A DNA stretch of 64,000 nucleotides from Bacteroidota bacterium (GTDB lineage Bacteria > Bacteroidota > Bacteroidia > NS11-12g > UBA955). Each line of letters begins with the position of its first letter. Position 1 is the stretch's first letter. The translations under genes and the position numbers were made by a program. Where the stretch lies: positions 104,167 through 168,166 of the forward strand of contig CAUJCT010000027.1 in the NCBI GenBank assembly GCA_963169345.1, given 5' to 3'. Below, in pieces: positions 46,531-55,606 of this stretch. The notes below the pieces were generated by a model. The model did no database searches. It worked only from the letters and a program-made list of their open reading frames with translations, and was not told the origin of the DNA.

Positions 46531-47940
46531 TTAACTGCTTGCTTGTTCCTGATTTCGGAAAGCTACAGAATCAAAATTGATTTTCTTGTGTGTGCCGCGC
46601 AAATAAGTACACAAAATTTGCTGTATGTCACGGTTGTGCGGATAAGGTTTGATATAAGACCTCATCTTATTTAGATCAGATGTATCATCTTTATGTATGA
46701 ATCCAAATCCTTTGTATTGTCCTCTTTCAATGCAAACAACTGTTTTTTCTTCCTCATGCCTTCCCTTTCCAACAATGAAAAAACTTTCTTTTTGAAAACT
46801 ATGTCTGTTGATGGCAGTCATGGCCCTTTGATTATACGTTTCGGCCTCTTCCATCTGAATGCAGGCACCCACGCATTTGTGCAAATGATAATTGAAGCAG
46901 GGACCAGGCATCTTGTGTAAATCGCATTTGGATAAACACAACTGATACCGCTCCACCATCGATTGCAGCAGTTCTCTTGCAGAGTGCATGTTATCGGCAG
47001 TGCTCATAGGTTCATCACCATCCTTCAACTTACGTATCGAAAAATTGATATAACCTAAAGCATCGTACTCGTTAAAAATACCGAAAAAAGGTACAGGTCG
47101 CGAGCGCTTTTGCATCACATTGTAAATTGGTCTGATGCGTTTAATTTCATCCGACTCGAGCAACAGAGCCACCAATTCATTTCCTGTTACTTCATATCGG
47201 ATATCTGCAATTTCCTGTTTCATCTGTATGGCTTTGGCGCTCTCTTTTCCACTAATGGCAAAATGTTGAGAGAGTCGTTTTTTAATATCTACTGCCTTAC
47301 CAACATAGATGACATAACCATCTTTATTAAGGAAATAATAAACACCAGCCAATCCTTCCGGAATTGAATGGTAGACCTCCTCATTAAGCAAAGGAGGAAA
47401 TACAGTTTTAACAGCTTCTTCAGCAATCCAGTCTTTCTGAGACAAGCCCTGCCTTTCGATGATACGTGACAATAAAATGGCAGTAGCTTCTGCATCTCCG
47501 CTGGCTCTGTGACGGTCTTTAATACGAATATCCAAAGATTCACAGAGTCTGCCCAAACTATACGAAGGCAAGCCTTTAAATGTTTTGCGGCTCAGTCTGA
47601 CCGTACACAAAGTTTTGCGTTGATAGGTATAACCCAGATCGCGAAAAGCCGCTTTAATAAAACCATAATCGAAGCGCACATTGTGAGCAACGAAGACAGC
47701 ATCTTTAGTGATTTCAACCACCTCTTTGGCAATGGCATAAAATGGAGGCGCGTTTTTTACCATATCATCGGTGATACCGGTAAGACGAGAAATCTCAACA
47801 GGAATTCGACATTCGGGATTGACCAAAGAAACAAATTTTTTCACGACCTGTTCACCATCGTGCAGCAGAACAGCAATTTCGGTAATGCGGTCTCTATCGG
47901 GCCTTGTACCCGTTGTTTCTATGTCGACAACTGCAAACAT
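46531..47940 (-). CDS. DEDDh exonuclease fused to GIY-YIG (UvrC/Cho-like) nuclease
   Basis: A 469-residue two-nuclease protein. Residues 1-170 are a DnaQ-type 3'-5' exonuclease with DIETTG, AHNVRFDYGF and HRASGDAEAT. Residues about 205-285 are a GIY-YIG endonuclease (GVYYFLNKDGYVIYVGKA, then KKRLSQHF). The C-terminal part has UvrC-like cysteines (CLSKCDLHKMPGPCFNYHLHKCVGAC). The combination suggests excision-repair incision coupled to trimming. I start at ATG 47940, because the longer GTG frame adds an unrelated stretch before MFAVVDIETTG. Confidence 0.9.
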   Translation of the reverse strand: MFAVVDIETTGTRPDRDRITEIAVLLHDGEQVVKKFVSLVNPECRIPVEISRLTGITDDMVKNAPPFYAIAKEVVEITKDAVFVAHNVRFDYGFIKAAFRDLGYTYQRKTLCTVRLSRKTFKGLPSYSLGRLCESLDIRIKDRHRASGDAEATAILLSRIIERQGLSQKDWIAEEAVKTVFPPLLNEEVYHSIPEGLAGVYYFLNKDGYVIYVGKAVDIKKRLSQHFAISGKESAKAIQMKQEIADIRYEVTGNELVALLLESDEIKRIRPIYNVMQKRSRPVPFFGIFNEYDALGYINFSIRKLKDGDEPMSTADNMHSARELLQSMVERYQLCLSKCDLHKMPGPCFNYHLHKCVGACIQMEEAETYNQRAMTAINRHSFQKESFFIVGKGRHEEEKTVVCIERGQYKGFGFIHKDDTSDLNKMRSYIKPYPHNRDIQQILCTYLRGTHKKINFDSVAFRNQEQASS

Positions 47941-48041
47941 TGAGGGGTGTAAAGATATGGAAAATGTAGTGAAATGGGAAGTGAGTTTCACGCATCTAAA
48001 ATTGCTTTTCACACCAAAATTAGAATTCCTATCTTCGCTCC

Positions 48042-48887
48042 ATGAATTGGAAAAGACGTTTGTACTATGCTTTGAGTCCGAAAATGAGAAGAATAGCCAG
48101 ACGTGTGTATTATTTCCCTGTAGATGTATTTGAGGGCATCAGTGGCAAAAGAGATGCTATTACGCCGCCAAAAGGAAAGATTTTCATCGGTCCAGGTGAC
48201 TTTAAACGTCTGGGTGAAAAACTTACTCGGGATTTTATTCAATATGGTGGCTTACAAGCGCATCATCATGTTTTGGATATTGGCTGTGGAATCGGCAGAA
48301 TCGCGATTCCTCTCACCAAATTTCTCAACAAAGATGGCGCCTATGAGGGATTTGATATCGTCGAAGAAGGCATCGACTGGTGCAGTACTCGCATTACACC
48401 TAAGTTTCCCAATTTCCGTTTCAAACACATCCCCCTGAGAAATGATCTCTATAACCTCGGGACCGACACTCAAGCCGCTCAGTTTGTTTTTCCTTATGCT
48501 GACAATCAATTCGACTTCATTATACTGACCTCTGTATTCACACACATGCAAGACAAAGAGGTTGAAAATTATCTGAATGAAATCTCCAGAGTACTTAAAA
48601 AAGGTGGAAAATGTTTTGCAACTTTCTTTATAATTGATGAGGCTTCCCGTAAATATTTAGGCCAAACGGACCAGGCTTTCTTTACTCATGATTTTGGACA
48701 TTACTGGTTGCACGATGACAAAGTAAAAGACGCCAATATTGCCTTTACAAAATCTTATATAGATCAAATATCTGCCAAAGCCGGATTACAAATTGCAGCA
48801 TTTCATCCGGGCTGGTGGGCAGGACGAGACAGGTCAGTCTGTGTGGATTTTCAAGATGTTATCATCTTTGAAAAACATTCAAATTGA
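48042..48887 (+). CDS. Class I SAM-dependent methyltransferase
   Basis: A 281-residue methyltransferase with motif I VLDIGCGIGR, the acidic motif II YEGFDIVEEG and FDFIILTSVFTHM with LKKGGKCFATFFI. The N-terminal 60 residues are basic. The substrate is unknown. A TATCTTCG box ending four bases before the ATG suggests a leaderless message. It diverges from the nuclease gene. Confidence 0.9.
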   Translation: MNWKRRLYYALSPKMRRIARRVYYFPVDVFEGISGKRDAITPPKGKIFIGPGDFKRLGEKLTRDFIQYGGLQAHHHVLDIGCGIGRIAIPLTKFLNKDGAYEGFDIVEEGIDWCSTRITPKFPNFRFKHIPLRNDLYNLGTDTQAAQFVFPYADNQFDFIILTSVFTHMQDKEVENYLNEISRVLKKGGKCFATFFIIDEASRKYLGQTDQAFFTHDFGHYWLHDDKVKDANIAFTKSYIDQISAKAGLQIAAFHPGWWAGRDRSVCVDFQDVIIFEKHSN

Positions 48888-48934
48888 ACTTATTATCCTT
48901 TGCTTAATCTAAGCTAAGAATAGAATCTATGTTT

Positions 48935-48954
48935 TTTAGTCCATTTAGCCTAAT
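48935..48954 (+). repeat. Second copy of a 20-bp motif
   Basis: TTTAGTCCATTTAGCCTAAT matches the motif at 43402-43421 in 18 of 20 positions. It lies in the short gap between the methyltransferase and ssb. Confidence 0.5.
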
Positions 48955-49061
48955 CTATATGCATACGAATGCACAGAGTTTACAAATGCAAACACACTAA
49001 AATCTTAAGCTGCATGTCGGGGGACAAAAGCTCAAAGCCTTCATCCCCCTAATGCACATGG

Positions 49062-49424
49062 TTAGAAAGCCAAATCGTCCGACTCTTTCTGTCTGGGAGC
49101 AATAAGCAACAACTCACTCGCCACTATCTCCGTCACATAGCGCTTAACACCTTCCTTATCGACATATTGTCTGTTAACGATTTTGCCTTCTACTACAACT
49201 TCTTTACCCTTGTTTAACGACTTGGCCGCAGTTTTCGCTAAACCATTCCAGGCAACAATATTGTGCCAGGTTGTTTCAGTCACCGACTCACCCTTATCGT
49301 TTTTATAAGATTCGTTGGTAGCAACTGAAAATTTCACAAATGATTTGCCATTGTCAAACTGCTTGACGTCCGGGTCTTGCCCAAGGTGACCACTCAGGAT
49401 CACACGATTTCTAATTGAATTCAT
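49062..49424 (-). CDS. ssb: Single-stranded DNA-binding protein
   Basis: A 120-residue OB-fold protein beginning MNSIRNRVILSGHLGQDPDVK and ending in the acidic tip ESDDLAF, the variant of the DDDIPF tail that recruits partner proteins. The linker between fold and tail is very short. I use ATG 49424; an upstream in-frame start adds nine unlikely residues. Confidence 0.93.
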   Translation of the reverse strand: MNSIRNRVILSGHLGQDPDVKQFDNGKSFVKFSVATNESYKNDKGESVTETTWHNIVAWNGLAKTAAKSLNKGKEVVVEGKIVNRQYVDKEGVKRYVTEIVASELLLIAPRQKESDDLAF

Positions 49425-49521
49425 ATCGATTATTACTGTTATCGAATTCAAAATTGAGACTTGTCCCTGAATCTAACCAGAAACAAATATTTACAAACGG
49501 ATATAAATGTTTAATTAGCCT

Positions 49522-50340
49522 TTATGCTTTATTTTCCTTGTATAGCATCAGCCACATCATAAGTGTCATACCCATGAAGACCCCAAGATTCATCAAAAAC
49601 CAATCCATTACATGAAACAACAATATGAATAAGGCCAACAGAAAATTGAACCGGTTGGTGAACAAACCAAAAATGAAAAACAATTGCAAGAACATGGCCG
49701 ACAGAAAAAATAAATAGCCCAAAACTGGATGCCCTATCAAATACACGACTATTGAAGTGCGAATACCCTCGGGTTGAAAAAACATATATGCTGCATGCTG
49801 ATTGCTCAGCACATGAGAAAAACTATCCAATGATAACCAGGCTCCCTGATACAACTTAAAAAATCCGGCGAAAAAATAAGCCAGACAACACAACACTCGA
49901 GCCAGACCTAGTGAAGCTTTAAACAAATCATCCTTAAAATAAAAAGGCAATAAGGCAAACTGAAATCCGAAAAGATGATGTGTATGATACCCCAGTTTAC
50001 CATTAAACAACACCTGATACATTAGCAGCAATATACCAGCTATAATAGTTGCATATCTGTTTCCTATTTTAACAATAGCAAGTAAAAAACTGAGCAAAAG
50101 CACAGTTGAGAAGAACAAGCTTACACCATATCCCGACGATGGAATTTGGTCCAAACGCAACCAATGAAACAACCAGTATGTAAAGTCAGCTCCTTTATAA
50201 TTAAATGGCGAATCCCAGATATGATGCAACATCATTCCCGAATACCAAAAGTAAATCAATGAAACGAGTATGAAAGTCAAAACAAGTCGCTTCCATGCCC
50301 AGACATCCTTTAAATGCTTATTTAAAAATTGCTGTATCAT
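49522..50340 (-). CDS. Polytopic membrane protein, HTTM/DoxX-like
   Basis: A 272-residue protein with about seven transmembrane helices. The segments YHTHHLFGFQFALLPFYF and RVLCCLAYFFAGFFKL with GAWLS resemble the HTTM (vitamin K-dependent carboxylase-like) and DoxX families, but I cannot confirm this. It starts inside the 3' end of the preceding small membrane protein gene (23-base overlap), so the pair is coupled and lies in the trpS operon. Confidence 0.6.
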   Translation of the reverse strand: MIQQFLNKHLKDVWAWKRLVLTFILVSLIYFWYSGMMLHHIWDSPFNYKGADFTYWLFHWLRLDQIPSSGYGVSLFFSTVLLLSFLLAIVKIGNRYATIIAGILLLMYQVLFNGKLGYHTHHLFGFQFALLPFYFKDDLFKASLGLARVLCCLAYFFAGFFKLYQGAWLSLDSFSHVLSNQHAAYMFFQPEGIRTSIVVYLIGHPVLGYLFFLSAMFLQLFFIFGLFTNRFNFLLALFILLFHVMDWFLMNLGVFMGMTLMMWLMLYKENKA

Positions 50341-50833
50341 TGATTGCTTTAATCTCTTTTAGTTCACCATCTTTAAATCCGCAATTGAGTAATACCGCAT
50401 GTTTCATGTCGATACCATGGCTATTCGCATACGTTTTGAACCAGGTTTTGAAAGAAGTCAGATGTTGACAGTCCTGCAGATTATTGTCCCCCAAACCAAT
50501 TCGTCTCAATTTGTGGTTCATTTGATTGCAATGATCAGAGTTGGCTAAAATTTCGTATCGGGTGGGTAAAATTTCGAGCATCAGAAAACCGGTACCACTT
50601 GTGTTATAAATATTGAGCGGCTTTTTTTGAACAGTATCGTATGGTAAAATCTGGTAATAAGCAGTCTGCTCCTCCATAGGATTGCTGTAAAGTGAAAAAT
50701 AACCGAGAGGTGTGATTTCGGTTTTAATCAACATCTGCAAAGCATAAACCGACAAAACAATAACTGAGAATTTAAAGAAGCCCGGGTGCGACTTTCTTAT
50801 GTCAGAGATATTGTTTAGGGTCGATTTCAGCAC
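50318..50833 (-). CDS. Single-pass membrane protein of unknown function, paired with the HTTM-like protein
   Basis: A 171-residue protein with one transmembrane helix (about 20-38) and a 130-residue domain that has four cysteines and is probably periplasmic. I place the start at GTG 50833, immediately after the trpS stop; the longer frame would run 104 bases into trpS. No family is recognised. Its overlap with the HTTM-like gene suggests a two-protein membrane complex. Confidence 0.6.
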   Translation of the reverse strand: MLKSTLNNISDIRKSHPGFFKFSVIVLSVYALQMLIKTEITPLGYFSLYSNPMEEQTAYYQILPYDTVQKKPLNIYNTSGTGFLMLEILPTRYEILANSDHCNQMNHKLRRIGLGDNNLQDCQHLTSFKTWFKTYANSHGIDMKHAVLLNCGFKDGELKEIKAINDTAIFK

Positions 50834-50834
50834 A

Positions 50835-51839
50835 TCAATAGAACTTTTTAAATCCGATGATTTCTCTGACTTCCCTGATAGTTTTATCAGCACTTTCAGA
50901 CGCTTTCTCTGTCCCGCGCTTAGCCGCTTTTGCCACAAGTTCAGGATTGTTCATAGCTTCATTGATGCGTTCGCTGATTGGAGAAACAAATTGTACCATA
51001 TCTTCGGCCAGTTGCTTCTTCATATCTCCGAAGCGAATGCTGCCATCGTAATAGCTTGATTCGAAATGAGCGATACTGGCTTTATCACTTACCAGATTCA
51101 TCAGGTCGAATAAATTCTGAATGGCTTGAGGCTTCTCTGAGCCTGGTTCACTCGGACCTTCAACTGTAGTTGTCACTGCCTTCATGATTTTTTTCCTGAT
51201 CAGTTCATCCGAATCACTCATGTAAATATTGTCATATTCGCCGGCACTTTTGCTCATCTTTCCACCACCTGTCAGTCCGGGTACTTTCACCAGTTCATCG
51301 TTGTAATTGAAAGCTACAGGCTCAGGGAAATACTCGACATTGTAAAGTCGATTGAATCTGTTGCCAAAAGTACGGGTCATTTCAAGATGCTGCTCCTGAT
51401 CCTTCCCTACCGGCACCAGCTCGCCTTTATGCAATAAAATATCCGCAGCCATTAAGGTTGGGTAAGTCAGTAAACCCGCATTGACATTATCCGGCTGTGA
51501 GCGGATTTTATCCTTAAATGAAGTCAGTCTTTGCAATTCACCGAGATATGCATTCATGTTAAAAAACATGTACAATTCGGCAGTTTGAGGCAAATCACTT
51601 TGAATGTAAAGGGTGCATTTATCCGGATCGAGGCCCATGGCCAGGTATTCAGCAAACACACGGTGCACCGACTGGTGCAGGTCGCCCGGCGTAGGATGTG
51701 TCGTCAAAGAATGATAATCTGCAATAAAGAAATACGACTCGAATTCGTTTTGCATTCGAATGAAATTCTTCACTGCCCCAAAATAATTTCCAAGATGCAA
51801 TTTACCTGTAGGCCTGATGCCACTGACCACCTTTTTCAT
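50835..51839 (-). CDS. trpS: Tryptophanyl-tRNA synthetase
   Basis: A 334-residue class I synthetase that charges tRNA-Trp. The HIGH-type motif is HLGN at 15-18 and the KMSKS loop is at 194-198. Length and the SIERA-like YPTLMAADILLHKGELVPVGKDQEQHLE block are typical. A TAGTTTTG -7 box lies eight bases before the ATG. Two membrane-protein genes follow without gap. Confidence 0.96.
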   Translation of the reverse strand: MKKVVSGIRPTGKLHLGNYFGAVKNFIRMQNEFESYFFIADYHSLTTHPTPGDLHQSVHRVFAEYLAMGLDPDKCTLYIQSDLPQTAELYMFFNMNAYLGELQRLTSFKDKIRSQPDNVNAGLLTYPTLMAADILLHKGELVPVGKDQEQHLEMTRTFGNRFNRLYNVEYFPEPVAFNYNDELVKVPGLTGGGKMSKSAGEYDNIYMSDSDELIRKKIMKAVTTTVEGPSEPGSEKPQAIQNLFDLMNLVSDKASIAHFESSYYDGSIRFGDMKKQLAEDMVQFVSPISERINEAMNNPELVAKAAKRGTEKASESADKTIREVREIIGFKKFY

Positions 51840-51846
51840 ATTGTGG

Positions 51847-51854
51847 CAAAACTA
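51847..51854 (-). promoter_or_regulatory. -7 box of trpS
   Basis: TAGTTTTG matches TAnnTTTG and ends seven bases before the start codon, so the leader would be only a few bases. Confidence 0.5.
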
Positions 51855-51927
51855 AGTATTTTTTAGGAAATAGACGATGCCATACCGCCAATGATAAGGT
51901 GTGCTTTGAAATTGACTTCAACTAGCT

Positions 51928-51935
51928 TACTTTTG
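51928..51935 (+). promoter_or_regulatory. -7 box of the sugar nucleotidyltransferase operon
   Basis: TACTTTTG has a TTTG 23 bases upstream (51905-51908). The chosen ATG is at 51967. Confidence 0.5.
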
Positions 51936-51966
51936 AAACGGGATTGTTGTCCCTTCAGTGTCAAAA

Positions 51967-52959
51967 ATGAAAGCAGTTATTCCAGTGGCGGGTATCGGAA
52001 CACGACTCCGACCGCACACACATACGCAGCCTAAATCGCTCATTCCTGTGGCCGGGAAACCGATATTGGCTCATATCATCGACCAGCTTATTGATGGTGG
52101 TGTCGACGATTTTGTCTTTATCATCGGATACCTCGGTGACAAAGTGCAGGATTATATCTCTAAGAATTATCCGAATATCCATACATCCTATGTGATGCAA
52201 ACAACAGGACGGGGTACTGGACATGCCATCTGGCTGGCTAAAGAAGCCATTGGAGATGCCCCAATTCTCATCGTTTTTGGTGATACAATTTGCGAAGTTG
52301 ACTGGAAAGAAATTATTAATTCCGACCGCTCATTACTTGGAGTAAAAAAAGTGGATGACCCTCGTCAGTTTGGTGTAGCAGAAACCGATAAGGAAGGCAA
52401 AATTATTCGTCTGATTGAAAAACCGGCCATCCCAAAATCCAATCTGGCCTTGGTTGGTATCTACAAAATAGTTGAAACTTCTGAGTTAATGTCTTGCCTC
52501 ACCAGCATCATCGAAAACAACATCAAATCACAAAATGAATTCCACTTAACTGACGCCATGATGTGTATGGTCAACAATGGTGTCGAGTTGTTTACCTATA
52601 ATGTCAATTCCTGGTTCGACTGTGGTAAGAAAGAAATTCTGTTACAAACCAATCAGTTGCTATTAAAGCGCGGCGGATTCGATAAAATTAATCCTGAACT
52701 TGCCACGAATTCAATCATTATACCGCCGGTATTCATAGATAAAGGTTGCAAAATCAGCAACAGCATTATTGGACCAAATGTCAGTATAGGTGAAAATGCT
52801 GTCATTGAATCTTCAATAATCAAAGAGTCTATCATAGGGCCATTTGCCGAACTCAATCATGCCGTTCTAAGCAACTCACTCATAGGCAACGATGCCTCAC
52901 TTCACGGAACCGTACATAGTTTAAATCTAGGCGACAGCGCCGAAATTAATTTTTCATAA
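51967..52959 (+). CDS. Sugar-phosphate nucleotidyltransferase
   Basis: A 330-residue protein. The N-terminal nucleotidyltransferase domain begins MKAVIPVAGIGTRLRPHT with the downstream lysine PKSLIPVAGKP; the nucleotide-binding VFGDT and EKP follow. The C-terminal third is a short left-handed beta-helix with hexapeptide repeats (IGPNVSIGENAVIESSIIKESIIGP). It makes an NDP-sugar for envelope polysaccharides; the sugar is not deducible, though glucose- or mannose-1-phosphate is usual. The next gene starts three bases after its stop. Confidence 0.9.
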   Translation: MKAVIPVAGIGTRLRPHTHTQPKSLIPVAGKPILAHIIDQLIDGGVDDFVFIIGYLGDKVQDYISKNYPNIHTSYVMQTTGRGTGHAIWLAKEAIGDAPILIVFGDTICEVDWKEIINSDRSLLGVKKVDDPRQFGVAETDKEGKIIRLIEKPAIPKSNLALVGIYKIVETSELMSCLTSIIENNIKSQNEFHLTDAMMCMVNNGVELFTYNVNSWFDCGKKEILLQTNQLLLKRGGFDKINPELATNSIIIPPVFIDKGCKISNSIIGPNVSIGENAVIESSIIKESIIGPFAELNHAVLSNSLIGNDASLHGTVHSLNLGDSAEINFS

Positions 52960-52961
52960 AT

Positions 52962-53501
52962 ATGTTTACTCAAGACGAAATTATTAAAGCCTACGGACCA
53001 TTTGTACCGGGCAATATCGAAGACAAAAACTACATAGAGGCCTGCCTTTATGAAATCGAACAGTTTCCTCGCACTCTGAGAGCCTTTTTTGAAAAGCTCG
53101 ATTACCAGCATCAGGACGCGTGTTACAGAGAAGGCAGTTGGACTTTCAGACAAGTGGTGCATCATCTTGCAGATAGTCACATGCAGGCATTTCAGAGATT
53201 TAAATTGTCTTTAACCGAAGATAATCCAACCATCAAACCCTACATACAAAATGCCTGGGCAAGTACCAATGACAGCGTTTTATCGGATATCCAACCTTCA
53301 CTTTCCATTCTTGAAGGTCTGCACCAACGCTGGATAGTTATGCTGAGACAAATGACAATTGAAGATTTTCAAAAAACATTCTACCATCCTGAAACTCAGA
53401 AAGAATTTAAGTTGGGAGTTGCTTTAGCACTATACGCATGGCACGGCAAACACCACTACACACAGATGTACCGCTACGCATCTAACAACAATTGGATCTA
53501 A
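52962..53501 (+). CDS. DinB/YfiT-family putative metal-dependent hydrolase
   Basis: A 179-residue four-helix protein of the DinB superfamily, close to YfiT/BstA. Metal-binding histidines are seen in QVVHHLADSH and WHGKHHYTQM. Relatives transfer bacillithiol to substrates or hydrolyse amides. It follows the nucleotidyltransferase by two bases and overlaps the next gene by ten. Confidence 0.9.
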   Translation: MFTQDEIIKAYGPFVPGNIEDKNYIEACLYEIEQFPRTLRAFFEKLDYQHQDACYREGSWTFRQVVHHLADSHMQAFQRFKLSLTEDNPTIKPYIQNAWASTNDSVLSDIQPSLSILEGLHQRWIVMLRQMTIEDFQKTFYHPETQKEFKLGVALALYAWHGKHHYTQMYRYASNNNWI

Positions 53502-54349
53502 GCAAACTCAAGCAGTTTCTGACACCCGGTGTTCGACTGATGCTCGTTGCCAGCATTGGCTTTGCGTGCATGAATGCCAGCGTCAAATACATCAGTCACA
53601 TCCCTGTTTTTGAAGTCATTTTATTCAGAGCAGTGATTACTTTGGTCATCAGTTATGCTACACTAAAAAAACGCAAAGTCAACCACTGGGGCACTCATCA
53701 CAAATTTTTAATAGCCCGTGGTCTCTTTGGTGCCGGTGGATTGATTTGTTATTTCTATACCCTTCAACATCTGCAGTTGGCCAATGCTATAGTTATCCAT
53801 TATCTGAGTCCGATTTTTACAACCCTAATCGCTATGCTGTTTTTAGGTGAACGTGTTAAAGGTATTCAATGGATTGCGTTTTCAATTTCATTTACCGGTG
53901 TTATAATGGTAAAAGGATTTGCCAATATTGAGTTGCTGGATTTTATGGTTGGAGTTGCTGGGGCAGCACTTTCCGGATTTGCCTATAATGCCATTCGCAA
54001 CATGAAAGACAAAGAAGATGCAGATGTTATTGTCTTTTATCACCCACTCATTTCCTTACCTGTTGTAGCCTTATACTTATTTATTTTTCCTCAAAGCATA
54101 GTTATGCCAACAGGTTACGACTGGTTATTTTTAATTGGTACGGGTATCTTCACTCAGGTTGGTCAATATTTCATCACCAGAGCCTATCAAATGGATACAG
54201 CAGCCAGAATCAGTTCAGTTAGCTACATCGGCATCATTTGGGGTGTATTAATGGGTAAATTTTTATTTGGTGAATCTTATCATGCTAATGTGTTATTGGG
54301 TATGGCTGTTGTTTTGGGAGGGGTATTTTTGAATTTGAGGAAAAGTTAG
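53492..54349 (+). CDS. EamA-family (DMT) transporter
   Basis: A 285-residue inner-membrane protein with ten hydrophobic helices in two EamA halves (about 15-140 and 150-283). Each half ends with the family pattern (FLGERVKGIQWIAFSISFTGVIMV and FGESYHANVLLGMAVVLGGVFL). The frame's first start is TTG 53492, inside the DinB gene; an ATG at 53540 would lose the start of the first helix. The substrate is unknown. Confidence 0.88.
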   Translation: MDLSKLKQFLTPGVRLMLVASIGFACMNASVKYISHIPVFEVILFRAVITLVISYATLKKRKVNHWGTHHKFLIARGLFGAGGLICYFYTLQHLQLANAIVIHYLSPIFTTLIAMLFLGERVKGIQWIAFSISFTGVIMVKGFANIELLDFMVGVAGAALSGFAYNAIRNMKDKEDADVIVFYHPLISLPVVALYLFIFPQSIVMPTGYDWLFLIGTGIFTQVGQYFITRAYQMDTAARISSVSYIGIIWGVLMGKFLFGESYHANVLLGMAVVLGGVFLNLRKS

Positions 54350-54628
54350 AGAGCTTCGCTGTTAAGTCGTTAAGTTGTTAAGGCGTTAAGTCGTAGGGCT
54401 TGTCGATAAGTTATAAGTTTATCTGCAATTCAAGGTTTCATATTCCACAATCTCTTCTACCGCGACACAATTCAGCTTTTTAGCCTTTCAGCTATTCAGC
54501 AGATCCCTCTTCTGCGCCTTCCGTTTGCGCAAGCAAACCATTGGCCGTGTCAAGCGCAACAAAATTTCTGTGTGATTCGCGTGTTCTCTCCTCGTTCTGC
54601 GTTCCACCTCCCATACTACAATTTACCT
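54350..54628. repeat. Intergenic composite-repeat region 4
   Basis: In order: a TTAAGTCG module (about 54360-54411), the TACCGCGACACAATTCAGC block with inverse GCTGAA units (54459-54501) and a plus-oriented core ending near 54610. No gene is supported. Confidence 0.8.
54523..54538 (+). repeat. GNRA hairpin, core copy 6
   Basis: GTTTGCGCAAGCAAAC has the loop GCAA and is followed by CATTGGCCGTGTCAA. Confidence 0.85.
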
Positions 54629-55468
54629 TCAAATACTGTGTTCAGCTTCCCAACCAATAATGGCGGTTTTCCTTGTAGTACCCCACATATATCCTCCAAT
54701 GTTGCCCGTTGATTGAATCACACGATGACATGGAATTAGAAATGCAACCGGATTGCTTCCAATAGCCGTTCCAACCGCTCTGGATGCATTATCGTTCCCG
54801 ATTTTTTCTGCTATTTTTCCGTAAGTAGTCAGCATGCCCATTGGTATTTTCAATAAAGCTTCCCATACTTTCAACTGAAAATCGGTGCCTTTTAAATGCA
54901 GTTTTATCTCTGATAAATTACGCCAATCACTCTGAAAAATAAACATAGCATTTCGTTGTAATTTATCTGTACTATGAGTGAAAGTTGCTTTTGGAAATTT
55001 TTCTTTCAGGTCACTCAAAGCTTTGTCTTCATTCTCTTCAAACGCCATATAACATACACCTTTCATCGTAGATGCAACTATTAATTTCCCAAATGGACTC
55101 TCCGAAAAATTGTAATTGATGCTTAAATTCTTTGCACCGTCTCTATATTCTGCCGGTGACATACCCTCTATTTTTACAAATAAGTCATGCAGTCGACCAG
55201 TCCCCGAAAGTCCCGCTTCAAATGCTGTTTCAAAAAGTGTTGCCTGTCGTTCCATCAATATTTTTTTTGCATGTTCAATGCTGATATACTGGAGAAATTT
55301 TTTAGGTGTTGTTCCTGCCCAATCACTGAACAATCTTTGAAAATGAAAGGGACTTAAATTGACATGAGCTGCAACTTCGTCTAAATTTGGCTGGTCTCTG
55401 AAGTTGTTTTTGATGAAGTCAATCGCCTCTGCAATTCGCTTATAATTGATAGATTGTTGCTCGCTCAT
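54629..55468 (-). CDS. Ada-like AraC helix-turn-helix/methylated-DNA cysteine methyltransferase
   Basis: A 279-residue two-domain protein. Residues 10-105 form an AraC-type DNA-binding domain (LSPFHFQRLFSDWAGTTPKKFLQ, then AFEAGLSGTGRLHDLF). Residues 120-279 are an O6-methylguanine methyltransferase with acceptor Cys247 in PCHRV and the Asn hinge in NPVAFLIPCH. It lacks the N-terminal phosphotriester-repair domain of Escherichia coli Ada. It repairs alkylated DNA and probably controls alkylation genes. Confidence 0.94.
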   Translation of the reverse strand: MSEQQSINYKRIAEAIDFIKNNFRDQPNLDEVAAHVNLSPFHFQRLFSDWAGTTPKKFLQYISIEHAKKILMERQATLFETAFEAGLSGTGRLHDLFVKIEGMSPAEYRDGAKNLSINYNFSESPFGKLIVASTMKGVCYMAFEENEDKALSDLKEKFPKATFTHSTDKLQRNAMFIFQSDWRNLSEIKLHLKGTDFQLKVWEALLKIPMGMLTTYGKIAEKIGNDNASRAVGTAIGSNPVAFLIPCHRVIQSTGNIGGYMWGTTRKTAIIGWEAEHSI

Positions 55469-55606
55469 CTTTTCTTAAATGAATGCTTCAAAGTTCTGAA
55501 TATGACTCTGAATAAAAAATCCGAAACTTGCTGAATTTATCTTGTGCTCCTATATACAAACAATTGAATGGAATAAGGAATTCAATATTTAAGATTGCTA
55601 ATTGTA

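Noticed and set aside
50834..50938. Longer start for the 171-residue membrane protein inside trpS
   Set aside because: It would overlap the synthetase by 104 bases with a TTG start; the GTG right after the trpS stop is more economical.
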